DNA from: JARYMI01 sp964550915
GTDB lineage: Bacteria; Acidobacteriota; Aminicenantia; Aminicenantales; UBA8522
Assembly (NCBI GenBank): GCA_964550915.1
Contig: CAZKBY010000191.1
Coordinates: 1-5,047, forward strand
Direction of reading: 5' to 3'
DNA: 5,047 nucleotides
The stretch's first letter is position 1. The number at the start of each line of letters is the position of its first letter. The position numbers and the translations under genes are program-made. The notes under the pieces are model-generated. The model was given only the letters and a program-made list of their open reading frames with translations, did not search any database and was not told where the DNA came from. Positions 4,943 to 5,047 of this stretch are shown here, in pieces.

Positions 4943-5047
4943 ACAACTATTATAACATGTGAAATACAAAAGTAAAGAATATTTTTAAAATTTTTGGATC
5001 ATCTCCCGATTAGTTGAAGGGAATGTGAATATTTATCATGCTTGAAA
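4943..5047. other. AT-rich tail with no recognised gene
   Basis: By hand count about a quarter of the bases from 4945 on are G or C, far below the coding part of the window. It contains A and T runs (4980-4995). I see no complete promoter pair, no CDS and no repeat that I trust. It may be the upstream region of a gene beyond the right edge or the flank of an inserted element. Confidence 0.5.

Noticed and set aside
4945..5047. Promoter in the AT-rich tail (TATTAT and TATAAC near 4948-4956)
   Set aside because: No -35-like hexamer at a proper distance; AT-rich DNA gives such -10 matches by chance.
1..5047. CRISPR array, tRNA or rRNA genes
   Set aside because: No regularly spaced direct repeats, no cloverleaf or TTCGA-type T-loop with matching stems, and no rRNA-like sequence were seen on either strand.

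Overview
The window carries five protein-coding genes followed by about 530 bases without a convincing gene. Genes run mostly on the + strand and are tightly packed, with Shine-Dalgarno motifs and 15-16 base gaps, so this is bacterial chromosomal DNA. The mix (MEMO-family protein, agmatinase-type ureohydrolase, secreted M64 metallopeptidase, free-methionine sulfoxide reductase) would suit a peptide-using environmental bacterium. The M64 protein and the general style remind me of Aminicenantes/Acidobacteria-like genomes, but that placement is a guess.

Region 1-3057 looks like one + strand operon: a MEMO/AMMECR-associated protein cut by the left edge, then an agmatinase-family enzyme 15 bases later, then an exported M64 zinc peptidase 16 bases after that. 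No internal terminator or promoter is obvious. A shared theme of amino-acid and polyamine metabolism is possible but not shown.

Region 3079-4516 holds a divergent pair. On the - strand is a small GAF-fold free methionine-(R)-sulfoxide reductase, convergent with the peptidase. On the + strand is an exported protein of unknown function ending in a short recurrent surface-protein-like module. Their starts face each other across about 110 bases. That gap contains two sigma70-like promoters, each with a 17-base spacer, whose -35 boxes lie back to back and form a 12-base dyad.

Region 4517-5047 has no credible CDS. It opens with a 50-base pyrimidine tract. From about 4637 to 4942 there is an unusually dense run of eight stem-loops with perfect or G-U-completed stems, and the imperfect pairs are G-T on the + strand. 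This is best read as an unidentified structured RNA (or the RNA part of a mobile element) transcribed rightward. The last 100 bases drop to about one quarter G+C. This block is the most interesting part of the window.
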